Positions 16,442 through 26,346 are shown, counted from the stretch's first letter. The stretch: 64,000 nucleotides of DNA from an uncultured Desulfomonile sp. (GCA_903952205.1 CAJBEZ010000015.1:1-64000); one strand, 5' to 3'. Numbers and translations: made by a program. Notes: a model not told the origin generated them from the letters alone.

Positions 16442-17761
16442 ATGACCACAAATTTTATCATCACGGCAAACCTTAGCGATGATGATCGGAAAAGGCTATG
16501 CAACAGACCTGGAGTAGGATTGCAAGAATTGATCAGCCAGGTTTTTCCAATCATAGAGGATGTCAAAAAGAGAGGCGATGCGGCGCTGAGTGATTACTCA
16601 CTGAGATTCGATGGAGCTAAGCTATCCCGTGATGAATTTAGGGTAACCGACACGGCTATCGAGGAAGCAATTAGATCAATAGCGCCCGAATTAAAAAGAG
16701 CTATGGTTGGTTCCATACAAAACATAACAAAGTTTCATGAATTTCAGAAAGAACCCCTAACCCGTGAGGTAGAAATCATAAAGGGGGTAGTTGCCGGAGA
16801 AAGGACTATACCGCTTAGGTCGGTAGGACTTTACATTCCGCGCGGCAAAGGATCTTTCCCCTCTATGATGATGATGGCGGCTGTTCCTGCCAAAGTCGCC
16901 GGTGTAAAAAGAATTGTAGCCGTAAGTCCACCTGACAAATTTGGGAAAGCCGACCAGGCCACACTGGCGGCAGCGGGTATGATTGGTGTGGATGAATTCT
17001 ACACTGTTGGAGGGGCCCACGCGATTGCGGCCCTTGCCTATGGAACGGAAACCATCAAGCAGGTTGATAAAATAGTAGGCCCAGGATCAGGCTATGTTCT
17101 GGCGGCTAAACAGTGGCTTTCGAGTGAAGTTGACACGGGTTTGCCTGCAGGTCCAAGTGAAGCCGTTATTTTAGCGGACTCTTCCGCCGATGCGATCCTT
17201 GTGGCCACGGACTTATTGATAGAGGCTGAACATGGTCCCGATTCGTCTGCCTATATCGTGACGCCTGACCCGTCTCTTGCCAAAGAAGCGCTGGATATTC
17301 TTCCTCGCCTCCTAAATAATTTGCCTCAGGATCGGCGTTCCTATTGCGAAAAGGTGCTCTCCAATTCCGGAGGGATTGTGCTCGCGTCCGACATGGATGA
17401 CGCCATTAGATTTGTGAATGAATTCGCCCCGGAACATCTCCAGATAATGACAAGTAACCCAAGGGAACTCCTCGCGCGAATTTCAACAGCGGGAGAAACT
17501 CTGTTAGGCCGTTTTACCCCCGGAACATTGGCCAATTATTCTATTGGTCCCAACGCCATCCTTCCGACTTCAGGTTTTGGGCGAACAGCGTCAGCCTTGT
17601 CGGTTAGGGATTTCACCAGGAAAATGTCTTTTGCGGAGGTGACTAAGGAGGGGTTTATGGCCATGGCCCCCAACACTTTGATTCTTGCCGATTACGAGGG
17701 TTTTCCCGCTCATGCGGAAGCGCTTCGTTACAGAATGACCACAATGGAGATTAAAGAATGA
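16442..17761 (+). CDS. hisD: Histidinol dehydrogenase
   Basis: 439 residues from the ATG at 16442, which has AGGAG five bases upstream; the open frame extends further to a TTG at 16403 that lacks a ribosome-binding site. HisD oxidises histidinol to histidine with two NAD in the last steps of histidine biosynthesis. Family motifs: YIPRGKGSFPS, GGAHAIAALAYGTE, VGPGSGYVLAAKQ, AGPSEAVILAD, EAEHGPDSSA (zinc-site region) and NEFAPEHLQI. The stop overlaps the moaC start by four bases. No other his gene is in the window. Confidence 0.96.
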   Translation: MTTNFIITANLSDDDRKRLCNRPGVGLQELISQVFPIIEDVKKRGDAALSDYSLRFDGAKLSRDEFRVTDTAIEEAIRSIAPELKRAMVGSIQNITKFHEFQKEPLTREVEIIKGVVAGERTIPLRSVGLYIPRGKGSFPSMMMMAAVPAKVAGVKRIVAVSPPDKFGKADQATLAAAGMIGVDEFYTVGGAHAIAALAYGTETIKQVDKIVGPGSGYVLAAKQWLSSEVDTGLPAGPSEAVILADSSADAILVATDLLIEAEHGPDSSAYIVTPDPSLAKEALDILPRLLNNLPQDRRSYCEKVLSNSGGIVLASDMDDAIRFVNEFAPEHLQIMTSNPRELLARISTAGETLLGRFTPGTLANYSIGPNAILPTSGFGRTASALSVRDFTRKMSFAEVTKEGFMAMAPNTLILADYEGFPAHAEALRYRMTTMEIKE

Positions 17762-18234
17762 TCGAACTGACTCATTTTGACGATAAAGGCCAGGCGGTGA
17801 TGGTTGACGTCGGGGGTAAGCAAGTCACTGAGAGGGTGGCGATTGCTCGATCCCAAATCAGCCTAAAACCCGAAACTATGAGACTCATCCTGAGTGGAGA
17901 GTCCAAAAAAGGAGACGTCTTTGGTGTTGCCAGGATAGCTGGAATCATGGCCGCCAAGAATACATCAGCTCTAGTCCCCCTCGCCCACCCTCTTCCGCTG
18001 GAATCAGTCAAAATAGAATTTTTCCCCGATATCGAGCGCTGTCTCATAGAAGTCGAAGCTCGCGTCAAGGTGACAGCGAAAACCGGTGTTGAAATGGAGG
18101 CGCTTACGGCGGTTTCGGTAGCCAGCCTGACAATTTATGATATGGTCAAGGCCGTTGACAGGGGCATGGTAATTTCTGAAATCAGGCTCATGGAGAAATC
18201 GGGGGGAAGATCAGGCCATTTTGTACGGAGTTGA
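17758..18234 (+). CDS. moaC: Cyclic pyranopterin monophosphate synthase MoaC
   Basis: 158 residues, normal for MoaC, which converts the MoaA product (3',8-cyclo-GTP) to cPMP in molybdopterin synthesis. Motifs: GDVFGVARIAGIMAAKNT, LVPLAHPLPL (active-site His), GVEMEALTAVSVASLTIYDMVK and the C-terminal KSGGRSG. Translationally coupled to hisD by an ATGA overlap, which is an unusual partner. The molybdenum or tungsten cofactor it makes would serve formate dehydrogenase-type enzymes common in this bacterial group (inference). Confidence 0.96.
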   Translation: MIELTHFDDKGQAVMVDVGGKQVTERVAIARSQISLKPETMRLILSGESKKGDVFGVARIAGIMAAKNTSALVPLAHPLPLESVKIEFFPDIERCLIEVEARVKVTAKTGVEMEALTAVSVASLTIYDMVKAVDRGMVISEIRLMEKSGGRSGHFVRS

Positions 18235-18260
18235 AATAATTTTCCGCACAGGAGTTTCAC

Positions 18261-19019
18261 ATGGCGGACGTTGGGTCGTTTGAAATAGAAAATCTGGAGA
18301 ATGAAGATTTGATCAGGTTAATCGGGATTTTCTTCGGCCATGTCACAATTCATTATGGTATATGGTTCACGGAGGCAGCCAGGATCATAGGACTTGAAAG
18401 GGCCCTGGAATGCGAAAATAAAATTGTTCGCCGGCACGCTTCTGGAGCAATTAAAAGGCTCGCTCCCCACTTAAAATCCTACAATCAAGACGACATTTCA
18501 GCCATCTTTTCGAAGAAGCCTCGCAACGAATTGTTAATTTTGATCAGAGATATAGCAAAAACATGGGTTGCTGGAGACGGATTCTGGTTTCAGGCCATTG
18601 AGGGCAAAGAAGGGATGGCTTCGGCCAAGAATGTGAATGATTCATGCTGGTCTATTTTCGCAAGGTTGGAATCGTTCAAGATATTGGACTTCCTTGGCAT
18701 TGATGGTAATGGGGGATTGGGCACGCTGGACAAGGCCCTGAGATTAAGAATTTATTCGAGCATAAATTCTCATTCATCAGAGTGGGACCAGGAAGGGAAT
18801 TTGTTGTTTAGAATGACTGAATGTCGCGTACAGCAGGCCCGGAGGCGGAAAGGCATGCCCGACTACCCGTGCAAGTCAGCCGGGATAAGAGAATACACAG
18901 AATTCGCGCGTGGGATCAATCCCGACATCGTTACCGAATGCGTGTGGTGCCCGCCGGATGAAGTTCCAGAAAGCCATTTTTGCGCCTGGAAATTTAGACT
19001 GAAACTTGCCGGAACCTGA
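18261..19019 (+). CDS. DUF6125-type cytosolic protein
   Basis: 252 residues. The N-terminal half is helical (IRLIGIFFGHVTIHYGIWFTEAARIIGLERAL). The C-terminal half has a cysteine pattern, TECRVQQARRRKGMPDYPCKS, then VTECVWCPPDEVP and FCAWKF, seen in the DUF6125/L-2-amino-thiazoline-4-carboxylate hydrolase-like group of anaerobes. A metal or Fe-S site is possible; function unknown. Good AGGAG ribosome-binding site. It follows moaC by 26 bases and is probably the third gene of the hisD operon. Confidence 0.65.
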   Translation: MADVGSFEIENLENEDLIRLIGIFFGHVTIHYGIWFTEAARIIGLERALECENKIVRRHASGAIKRLAPHLKSYNQDDISAIFSKKPRNELLILIRDIAKTWVAGDGFWFQAIEGKEGMASAKNVNDSCWSIFARLESFKILDFLGIDGNGGLGTLDKALRLRIYSSINSHSSEWDQEGNLLFRMTECRVQQARRRKGMPDYPCKSAGIREYTEFARGINPDIVTECVWCPPDEVPESHFCAWKFRLKLAGT

Positions 19020-19068
19020 CCAGGAATATATAATACGGCGCTGTTTTGGGTGAAAGGTGACTGGTCTG

Positions 19069-19929
19069 TCAACCGGAACAACTTCTTTTTGCGCGCTGTC
19101 TCATCTTGTCGGCGTCATCCGGCCTGTCAACTCCCTGATAGAACTCGGCCAGGTTTTCAAAACTGTTGTTTGTCAGCGGACTGCATGGTCCAAAGTTTTT
19201 CTCGGTTATCTCATGCGCTCTCAAAAGAAGGGCTTCAGCTTCCTGATATTGCCCGACTCCAACCAGAATTGAAGCTAGATTGTTCAGAGAGGAAGCCACA
19301 TGCTGATGATATGGCCCGTAATTCTCCTCTGCTATGGATAGAGAGCGACGGTAAAGAGGCTCGCATTCCGCATATCTTTCAAGACTTTCGAATAGCCCAG
19401 CGAGGTCATTTAACGCAACGCCCACTTCCAGGCTGGAAGGCCCGTGCAACTTCTCTTGGACTGCTATGGCCTTTTCATAGTAAGGTTTCGCTGCGGGAAA
19501 ACGACCCATAGCCCTATTTACAGAAGCCAGATTGTTAAGGCATGTCGCCATGATGGGTGTCTCCGGTCCGATCGATTCCTCTACAATACGCAGGGCTCTT
19601 CTTAGCGCAGATTCCGCTTTATTAAAAATCTCAAGCTCGAAATACGCTCCACCAAGATTGTTGTAGGCCAGAGCCACTTCCGGATGCTTTTCACCAAGTG
19701 TTTTTTGGCGTATTTCAAGTGATCTTTCCCAGAAAGGTAAAGCGTCTCTCAGTTTACCTTGAGTGCGATTCATTTCCGCCAGATTGTTGAGACAACGCGC
19801 CACTCCTGGATGCTCTGGTCCCAATTCTTTTTCAGCGCGCTTCAACGCTGATTCAGCCAATTCCAAAGCTTGTTCAAGTTTTCCTTCCTGGAATAAGTCC
19901 ACTGCTTTTTTGTTTTCTTCTTCCCACAT
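19069..19929 (-). CDS. Kinesin-light-chain-like TPR protein
   Basis: 286 residues from the ATG at 19929, which has GGAGG six bases upstream; the open frame extends to 20010 without a ribosome-binding site. Six or so 42-residue TPR_10/TPR_12 units follow one another, each with the pattern A-x-x-L-N-N-L-A and L-G-x-x-H-P (LGPEHPGVARCLNNLAEM, LGEKHPEVALAYNNLGGAY). No signal peptide, so it is a cytosolic protein-interaction scaffold. Divergent from the beta-oxidation operon. Confidence 0.85.
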   Translation of the reverse strand: MWEEENKKAVDLFQEGKLEQALELAESALKRAEKELGPEHPGVARCLNNLAEMNRTQGKLRDALPFWERSLEIRQKTLGEKHPEVALAYNNLGGAYFELEIFNKAESALRRALRIVEESIGPETPIMATCLNNLASVNRAMGRFPAAKPYYEKAIAVQEKLHGPSSLEVGVALNDLAGLFESLERYAECEPLYRRSLSIAEENYGPYHQHVASSLNNLASILVGVGQYQEAEALLLRAHEITEKNFGPCSPLTNNSFENLAEFYQGVDRPDDADKMRQRAKRSCSG

Positions 19930-20286
19930 GGATTGCCTCCTAATGACGCGCAATAAAATGCTTTGCGAACAATAAGCGAAGAAATATAGCCTGTCCATCC
20001 AACAGGCCAATTTGCAAGAAACTAGGTATCTTTTGATTTCAAGTCAATGATGACGTACATTTAGTTAACTTGACTGATTCAGTAAGGAATTAATTTTCTT
20101 GAGATATTAAACTGTAAGGTGTAAACCTATTTACAAACTTGCGGGATTCATCTGGTGGAAGTCATGTCTAAAAGTTAAAACTGGATACTATTCTTGCAGG
20201 TGTCAAAGGGTTTTTCCTTAAGACATTAAATCGGATTTCTTAAAAATCGTTTACCTCGGTAAGTTACACAAGGAGGAAGAAAACTG
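19930..20286. other. 357-bp divergent intergenic region upstream of the beta-oxidation operon
   Basis: No convincing coding sequence. Two small inverted repeats stand out as possible operators: ACTGA-T-TCAGT at 20073-20083 and TTACC-TC-GGTAA at 20251-20262, the latter only eight bases before the AAGGAGGA ribosome-binding site of the first gene. No good sigma70 pair was found. Confidence 0.3.
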
Positions 20287-22149
20287 ATGGCTAATCTTCT
20301 CGTTGATGAGCGAGACGCTAAATTTGTGCTCTACGAGCAACTGAACATCGAAGAACTTTGCGAAGCTGAAACTTATTCCGAATTTTCCAGAGAAATGTTC
20401 GACATGGTGTTGGAGGCAGCGCAAAAACTGGCGGAGAAAGAACTGGCACCAACCAATGTAGAAGGTGATACGGTAGGAGTAAAACTGGAAAATGGAAATG
20501 TTTCTGTTCCACCTTCCTTCCATTCCGCCTACCAGAAATACTGTGAGGGTGGCTGGGCGGCCTTACCCATATCACCCGATCACGGTGGCCAGGGTTTCCC
20601 CAACGTCATGTACATCGCTACTATGGAGTTGTTCGTATCAGCCAATCAATCCCTGATGATGTATCCCGGCCTTACCATTGGTTCCGCCAGGTTGGTGCAG
20701 CTTTATGGTTCGGAAGAACAACAACGCATGTATATGGACAAAATGTACACTGGTGAGTGGTGTGGCACTATGTGTCTCACTGAACCTCAGGCGGGAAGTG
20801 ACGTAGGCGCGTTGAGAACAAAGGCGGTCAAGAGACCGGATGGGACATATTCGATTTCCGGTGGAAAGATTTTTATCTCCGCAGGTGATCACGACCTGAC
20901 AGAGAACATCATTCACATGGTACTGGCCAGGATAGAAGGCGCTCCGGCAGGCACCAAGGGAATCAGCATCTTCATAGTTCCTAAGTTCCGTTATGACGAT
21001 GCCGGAAATCTTGTAGACAACGACGTTTCAACTATGGCCGTTGAAAAGAAGATGGGGATTCATGGGTCATCAACATGCGCACTGAATTTTGGAGAGAAGG
21101 ATAATTGTATTGGCTATCTTCTCGGAGAAGAAAATCAGGGCATGAAGATCATGTTCAACATGATGAACGAAGCCAGGCTTTCTGTCGGTGTTCAGGGACT
21201 GGCTCAAGCCAGCACCGCGTACATGCACGCGCTTAAATACGCAAAAGAACGATTTCAGGGTCCTGAGATCTCAACCATGAAGGACCCAACCGCTCCCAAA
21301 GTTCCCATCATCCAGCATCCTGATGTCAGGAGAATGCTGATGTGGATGAAGAGCGTTACTGAAGGTATAAGGGCCTTACTTTATTACGCAGCGTATTGTG
21401 AGGACAGGATTCATGCAGCGAAAACTCCCGAAGAATCAGCCAAATACCAAGGCTTTCTGGACATTCTCATACCGATATGCAAGGCGTGGGGTTCTGACAT
21501 GGGGTTCAGGGTCACGGAACTGGCGATTCAGGTTCACGGTGGATACGGTTTTTGCCGAGAGTATCCAGTTGAACAATTCATGAGGGATTGCAAAATAGCC
21601 TCAATTTACGAAGGAACCAACGGGATACAGGCCCTCGATCTGGTTGGTCGAAAAATAGGATACAAACAGGGCCTTCTTTTTAAAAGTATCGTTGCAGAGA
21701 CAGGCGCATTGATAAAATCCGCCAAAAAGAATTACCGATTAAAAGATATAGTGGAACCATTCGAAACCGCAAGAAATCATCTTATCGAGGTCACACGCTA
21801 CTTCGGTCTCAAGAGTATCACTGAAGACTTCATGACTCCAATCCTTTACGCTAGCCCTTATCTTGAACTTTTTGGCGATGTTGCGGTTGGGTTCATGTTG
21901 TTGTGGCAGGCAGTAGTAGCCGACAGACGACTGGAAGAGCTATATGGGGATGCTAAGGCCGACACCGAGGAGAAGAAGGCCGAGTTGTTGAAATCCAACA
22001 GGAGCGCAGCCTTTTATCGAGGTAAAGTGGCTTCCGCCGAATTCTTTGCAAACACCATACTTTCTTTGGCCTCGGGCAAAGCGAGGGCAATCATGAGCGG
22101 AGAACGGTCCGCTATAGATCTTCCCGAAGAATCTTTTGCGTTAGTCTAA
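20287..22149 (+). CDS. Long-form acyl-CoA dehydrogenase (FadE/DmdC-like)
   Basis: 620 residues, the long acyl-CoA dehydrogenase form with a C-terminal extension beyond the usual 380-400. FAD/substrate motifs: CLTEPQAGSDVGALRTKA (about 163-180), SGGKIFISAGDHDLTENI, IHGSSTCALNFG and the catalytic-base region IYEGTNGIQALDLVGRK. Family members oxidise straight-chain acyl-CoA or 3-methylmercaptopropionyl-CoA, passing electrons to ETF. First gene of a three-gene operon with thiolase and FadB homologues, which points to fatty-acid beta-oxidation here. Confidence 0.92.
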   Translation: MANLLVDERDAKFVLYEQLNIEELCEAETYSEFSREMFDMVLEAAQKLAEKELAPTNVEGDTVGVKLENGNVSVPPSFHSAYQKYCEGGWAALPISPDHGGQGFPNVMYIATMELFVSANQSLMMYPGLTIGSARLVQLYGSEEQQRMYMDKMYTGEWCGTMCLTEPQAGSDVGALRTKAVKRPDGTYSISGGKIFISAGDHDLTENIIHMVLARIEGAPAGTKGISIFIVPKFRYDDAGNLVDNDVSTMAVEKKMGIHGSSTCALNFGEKDNCIGYLLGEENQGMKIMFNMMNEARLSVGVQGLAQASTAYMHALKYAKERFQGPEISTMKDPTAPKVPIIQHPDVRRMLMWMKSVTEGIRALLYYAAYCEDRIHAAKTPEESAKYQGFLDILIPICKAWGSDMGFRVTELAIQVHGGYGFCREYPVEQFMRDCKIASIYEGTNGIQALDLVGRKIGYKQGLLFKSIVAETGALIKSAKKNYRLKDIVEPFETARNHLIEVTRYFGLKSITEDFMTPILYASPYLELFGDVAVGFMLLWQAVVADRRLEELYGDAKADTEEKKAELLKSNRSAAFYRGKVASAEFFANTILSLASGKARAIMSGERSAIDLPEESFALV

Positions 22150-22169
22150 TCTTCTATGGAGCCATTAAT

Positions 22170-23375
22170 ATGAAAGCTAGAAAAGTAGTCTTAATTGACG
22201 CTATCAGAACGGCATTCGGTCGAGCGGGTGAAAAGGGTGTTTTCTGGAACACTCGAGCGGATGACATGGTGGTGAAGGTCATTAGGGAGTTGATGAGAAG
22301 AAACCCGAAAGTAAAGCCGGAAATGATCGAAGAAAACGCATGGGGGGTTTTTTGTCAGGAAGGCGATCAGGGGCTTACACTCGGCAGAACATCTGCGCTG
22401 CTTGCCGGATTGCCTGTGACCGTAGCCGGATATTCAATCGACCGCATGTGCGCTGGTGGAATGAGCGCTCTTACATCCGCCGCTTCCGAAATAGCCTTGG
22501 GCGCTTGCGATGTGGCCATAGCCGGCGGCGTTGAACATATGGGGCATCACCCAATGGGGTCCACCGCTGATCCTAACCCACGATTCGTGACAGACAAGCT
22601 CGTCGACCAGAGCGCTTTGTCGATGGGGGCAACGGCAGAAAATCTACATGACATGTTTCCTCACATTACCAAAGAAATGGCTGATAATTACTCAATGTTA
22701 TGTCAAACAAATGCCGACAACGCTGTCAAGTCCGGTAAGATCAGGGAAATGATTGTCCCTATGACAGTGTATACCAAAGGTGGTTGGGCGGTAGCTGATA
22801 AAGATGAACAACCCCGCCCCGAAACTACGTTGGAAGGCCTTGCCAAACTTCGCACGCCGTTCAGAGTGATGGGAAAAGTAACGGCGGGTAACTCTTCAGG
22901 TTTGAACGATGGAGCGGCTGGAGCTCTTCTTATGACCCTTGAAAAAGCTGAGGAGTTGGGGCTAGAGCCCAAGATGGAGCTGAAATCATTCGCGTATGCA
23001 GGGGTCAAGCCGGAAATCATGGGAATTGGACCGATTCCCGCTACTCATAAGGCGCTCAAGGTCGCTGGTTTAAGTATAGAGGACGTTGGCTTGATAGAGT
23101 TAAACGAGGCCTTTGCTGTTCAAGCTGTGGCGTTTATGGAAGAATTTGGTCTTACTTTTCCCACTGACCCGCGATTGAACATTTATGGAGGCGCAATAGC
23201 CTACGGACATCCACTTGCATCGTCCGGGGTCAGATTGTCTCTTCATCTGATGCATGGATTCAAGGAACATCCGGAAGTAAAGTATGGCTTAACCACGATG
23301 TGCGTCGGTTTGGGCCAGGGTGGCGCCGTAATCTGGAAGAATCTCCAGAGAGACGGCAAAAAGGAAAAGAAATAA
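22170..23375 (+). CDS. fadA: Acetyl-CoA acyltransferase (thiolase, FadA/FadI-like)
   Basis: 401 residues. Thiolase motifs: nucleophile Cys94 in DRMCAGGMSA, N-E-A-F-A (about 313), the H-P-L-A-S-S-G box in place of the usual G-H-P-x-G-x-S-G, and a second catalytic cysteine in MCVGLGQGGA. It cleaves 3-ketoacyl-CoA to acetyl-CoA and a shortened acyl-CoA. It lies 20 bases after the acyl-CoA dehydrogenase and 49 before the FadB-like gene, consistent with a FadE-FadA-FadB operon and a trifunctional complex with the latter. Confidence 0.94.
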   Translation: MKARKVVLIDAIRTAFGRAGEKGVFWNTRADDMVVKVIRELMRRNPKVKPEMIEENAWGVFCQEGDQGLTLGRTSALLAGLPVTVAGYSIDRMCAGGMSALTSAASEIALGACDVAIAGGVEHMGHHPMGSTADPNPRFVTDKLVDQSALSMGATAENLHDMFPHITKEMADNYSMLCQTNADNAVKSGKIREMIVPMTVYTKGGWAVADKDEQPRPETTLEGLAKLRTPFRVMGKVTAGNSSGLNDGAAGALLMTLEKAEELGLEPKMELKSFAYAGVKPEIMGIGPIPATHKALKVAGLSIEDVGLIELNEAFAVQAVAFMEEFGLTFPTDPRLNIYGGAIAYGHPLASSGVRLSLHLMHGFKEHPEVKYGLTTMCVGLGQGGAVIWKNLQRDGKKEKK

Positions 23376-23424
23376 AAACACCATTCTGAATAATCCAGTG
23401 CAATTCATATAGAAAGGAAACGTC

Positions 23425-25476
23425 ATGGCTGAAGCGCACACCTTATTCCACACGACCTACTACAATTCTCGTGTTGGCAAGATAGCGATAGTCACCATGG
23501 ACAATGGTGAGGATTACAAGAAGCCCAACACGTTCGGCGAGCACGCCCTAGCTTCTTTGCATAAAGCGGTAAGCAGGATACAAGCTGACAAAGAAGTGAA
23601 GGGAATGATGCTTTGTGGCAAACACTATATTTTCGCTGCCGGAGCTGATCTCATGCAGGTCCCTTTCATTAACACGTTTGAGCAGGGACGTAGCATAGGA
23701 GCCGCTGGTCACGCCGCAATGAAACGAATAATGGACCTCAAGGTACCGACATTGGCGGCTATTAACGGAGCCGCACTTGGAGGAGGACTCGAGATCGCCT
23801 TGTATTGCGATTACAGGACTGTCTCTAAATCGGTTCCCGCCATAGCCTTTCCGGAATGCTTTCTGGGATTGATTCCAGGCTGGGGCGGATCTTCTCTGAC
23901 CCCGAGGCTCATCGGTCCGGAGAAAGCCCTTGAGGTCATAATCTATAACCCTATGAACCAGAACCGGATGCTCGATGGGACCAAGGCTTTTCAAATCGGT
24001 CTTGCGGACAGGCTTTTCGAATCGGTTGAGTTTTTTGATGAGTCTCTCTCTTTGTTGGAAGACATAATTGAAGGCAAGACGCAGATTGAGAGAAAACCGC
24101 CTGATATGTCAAAGCTAAAAGCTAGTCTGGACGCTGCAAGAAACTTCTTGGACATGAGGGTTCATGGCGCCGCTCCCGCTCCGTATCGCGCCCTGGAACA
24201 AATTGAGTACGCCTGTGATCTCAGTCACTCCATTGAAGATTGTTTCGCAGGGGAAGATCGAGCTCTAGGTGATCTCATAAAGAGCCGACAGTGCAAAGCT
24301 GGCGTTTATAGCTTTGATCTTGTGCAGCGCCGTGCCAAGAAACCGGTTGGGAAGCCCAAGGACATCAGGGGCCGCTCCATCAAGAAGATCGGTATTATTG
24401 GCGCCGGGCTTATGGCGTCCCAGTTGGCCATGCTCTTTCTCCGTAGATATGGTGTCCCTGTTGTCATGAAGGACATAAAACAGGAATTTCTCGACAAGGG
24501 CTTAGGATACGTCAAGGGAGAACTTAGCGCGTTGGCGAGCAAAGGTAGGCTCACTCAGGCAAAAGCCGATCACTTGTATCACATCCTCATTGGAACCCTT
24601 GACTGGAACGATTTCGCTGATTGCGATTTTGTGATTGAAGCTGTTTTCGAAGAAATGTCAGTGAAGCAGCAGGTGTTCGCACAGGCGGAAGAAGTAGTTT
24701 CTCCCGCTTGTATCCTGGCGACAAACACTTCCAGCCTTTCAGTCACGGAAATGGCGTCGAAGCTCAAAAACCCCGAAAGAGTTGTTGGATTCCATTTCTT
24801 CAATCCGGTTGCGGTCCTGCCGCTGCTTGAAATAATAAAGGGTGACAAAACTGACGATCAGACCCTTGTAACCGCTTTTGACTGCGCCAAAAAACTTAAA
24901 AAGAACGCAATTCTTGTGAAAGACTCTCCTGCGTTTCTGGTGAACAGGCTTCTAACCAAACTTCTTAGCGATTGCTTTGAGATGGTTGATGAAGGGGCGG
25001 ATTTCATGCAGGTAGACGAAGCGGTGCTGTCTCTTGGACTGCCAATGGCGCCGTTTGACCTGCTTGCCTTCGTAGGCACCGCTGTTGCTTTCCATGTCCT
25101 GGAAACCTGCAACAAGGCATGGCCTGATCGTTTTCCGATCAATGACAACCTGAAAAAGATGGTGGACGCTAAAGTCGGCGCAATCTATAACGGGATGGGC
25201 CCGGGGAAATCACTCAATCCAAAAGTCGCTGAAATCTTCAAAAATAGAGCTGACAAGCAGTTCGTCAAGGAAGAAATTGTCGACAGGATTCTGACCAGCC
25301 TGACTCTCGAGATCGACAGGATCCTTCAGGAAAAGGTGGTCTCTGACCCTAAGGATATTGACACAGCCATGATTCTAGGCGCCGGGTGGCCTTTCTTTAA
25401 CGGTGGCATCACCCTGTATCTTGATGTGGTCGGAATTACCCCCAAGGTCTTGCAGAAGGTATTCTTTACATTCTAG
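23425..25476 (+). CDS. fadB: Bifunctional enoyl-CoA hydratase/3-hydroxyacyl-CoA dehydrogenase (FadB/FadJ-like)
   Basis: 683 residues. N-terminal crotonase domain (about 1-290) with the oxyanion motif NGAALGGGLEIALYCDYR and the catalytic Glu in FPECFLGLIPGWGG. Then a Rossmann NAD-binding 3-hydroxyacyl-CoA dehydrogenase (KIGIIGAGLMASQLAMLF, about 312; GFHFFNPVAVLPLLEII; SPAFLVNRLL) and a C-terminal helical domain. It carries out the hydration and second oxidation of beta-oxidation. Slightly shorter than E. coli FadB. The nucleotide-binding loop GLMASQLA differs from the common GLMGSGIA. Last gene of the operon, followed by a strong terminator. Confidence 0.94.
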   Translation: MAEAHTLFHTTYYNSRVGKIAIVTMDNGEDYKKPNTFGEHALASLHKAVSRIQADKEVKGMMLCGKHYIFAAGADLMQVPFINTFEQGRSIGAAGHAAMKRIMDLKVPTLAAINGAALGGGLEIALYCDYRTVSKSVPAIAFPECFLGLIPGWGGSSLTPRLIGPEKALEVIIYNPMNQNRMLDGTKAFQIGLADRLFESVEFFDESLSLLEDIIEGKTQIERKPPDMSKLKASLDAARNFLDMRVHGAAPAPYRALEQIEYACDLSHSIEDCFAGEDRALGDLIKSRQCKAGVYSFDLVQRRAKKPVGKPKDIRGRSIKKIGIIGAGLMASQLAMLFLRRYGVPVVMKDIKQEFLDKGLGYVKGELSALASKGRLTQAKADHLYHILIGTLDWNDFADCDFVIEAVFEEMSVKQQVFAQAEEVVSPACILATNTSSLSVTEMASKLKNPERVVGFHFFNPVAVLPLLEIIKGDKTDDQTLVTAFDCAKKLKKNAILVKDSPAFLVNRLLTKLLSDCFEMVDEGADFMQVDEAVLSLGLPMAPFDLLAFVGTAVAFHVLETCNKAWPDRFPINDNLKKMVDAKVGAIYNGMGPGKSLNPKVAEIFKNRADKQFVKEEIVDRILTSLTLEIDRILQEKVVSDPKDIDTAMILGAGWPFFNGGITLYLDVVGITPKVLQKVFFTF

Positions 25477-25509
25477 ATTTTCGAAGCCATGAATAGCTTC
25501 TAGCAAAAA

Positions 25510-25553
25510 GGGAATCCTGCTGCAATGGAATGGCAGGTTCCCTGTCTTTTTTT
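25510..25553 (+). terminator. Rho-independent terminator of the beta-oxidation operon
   Basis: GGGAATCCTGC (25510-25520) pairs with GCAGGTTCCC (25533-25542), with one bulged base, and is followed by TGTC and seven T (25547-25553). Confidence 0.85.
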
Positions 25554-25562
25554 AATCCAGTC

Positions 25563-25607
25563 AAACTAAAAAGGAAAACCCCGTATAGCAAGTTGCGGTA
25601 CGGGGTT
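25563..25607 (-). terminator. Rho-independent terminator of the PhoU-like gene/rnf operon
   Basis: On the minus strand AACCCCGTA and TACGGGGTT (plus positions 25599-25607 and 25577-25585) form a perfect 9-bp stem with a 13-base loop, followed by TTCCTTTTTAG. It lies 26 bases past the stop of the minus-strand PhoU-like gene. Confidence 0.82.
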
Positions 25608-25632
25608 CCAGAAAATACCAGAGAATCCAAAT

Positions 25633-26346
25633 CTATTTGGAGACATCCTCCAGCGAACACAAGGAATCTGATATCTTTACCGCATATTCAGCGATACCCT
25701 TAAAGGAGTCCAGAATCTTCAGGTAAATCGCTGACGCGTCGGGGGAGCAAAAACCCCTTTCCATTCGTTCCCAGTGATTCATGCGGTTTTCTTCAGCGAG
25801 TTCAGCAAGTTTGTTACTTTGGCCTTTAATGTGATCGAGGATCACCAGATTACACGTAACAAGCGAATCCCCCACATTCCGCAAAAGATCTACGGTTACA
25901 CTGAACATTTCTAAAAGTTCAGACTTAGCTTTGTCGCTAAAAGGAATCCCTTCTTTGACCTTAATCTTCTGGCAAGCCAGAATGTGCTCAAACATAACGC
26001 CAATACGTTCAACCCTACTCGGAAGCCTCACAACAGCCTTAAAGACGTTCTGGCCAAATGTCTCCGACACCTTGAGAATACCAGAGGTCGACGCCCGTTC
26101 CAGGCGTCCTATCTCCTGAATGAGCTTTTCACATACATCCTGTTGCTCAGACGACTCGCTCTGAAATCCAAGAGATATCATCTTGGTCAGTTCAGTAAGT
26201 TTACCGACCATAATGACGAGAATTTCTTCAGGAGACTTAGAAGCCAACTCATCAATATCTTCGGTCTCGTCAAATTTCCGAATTTCAGTATTGAGCTTGG
26301 GGCTAAGAATACGAAAAGGATTCCATACGTAATTTTTGTCTTTCAT
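25633..26346 (-). CDS. PhoU-like helical-bundle protein
   Basis: 237 residues, almost entirely helical. Two PhoU-like repeats are suggested by paired helices with E-R-I-G-x-M and ERMERG patterns (LPSRVERIGVMFEHILACQKIK; GDSLVTCNLVILDHIKGQSNKLAELAEENRMNHWERMERG). Stand-alone PhoU-like proteins and the C-terminal tail of Na/Pi cotransporters share this fold and regulate phosphate uptake or signalling. It is 147 bases downstream of rnfB on the same strand, then a terminator. No pho regulon gene is nearby, so the phosphate link is only an inference from the fold. Confidence 0.62.
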   Translation of the reverse strand: MKDKNYVWNPFRILSPKLNTEIRKFDETEDIDELASKSPEEILVIMVGKLTELTKMISLGFQSESSEQQDVCEKLIQEIGRLERASTSGILKVSETFGQNVFKAVVRLPSRVERIGVMFEHILACQKIKVKEGIPFSDKAKSELLEMFSVTVDLLRNVGDSLVTCNLVILDHIKGQSNKLAELAEENRMNHWERMERGFCSPDASAIYLKILDSFKGIAEYAVKISDSLCSLEDVSK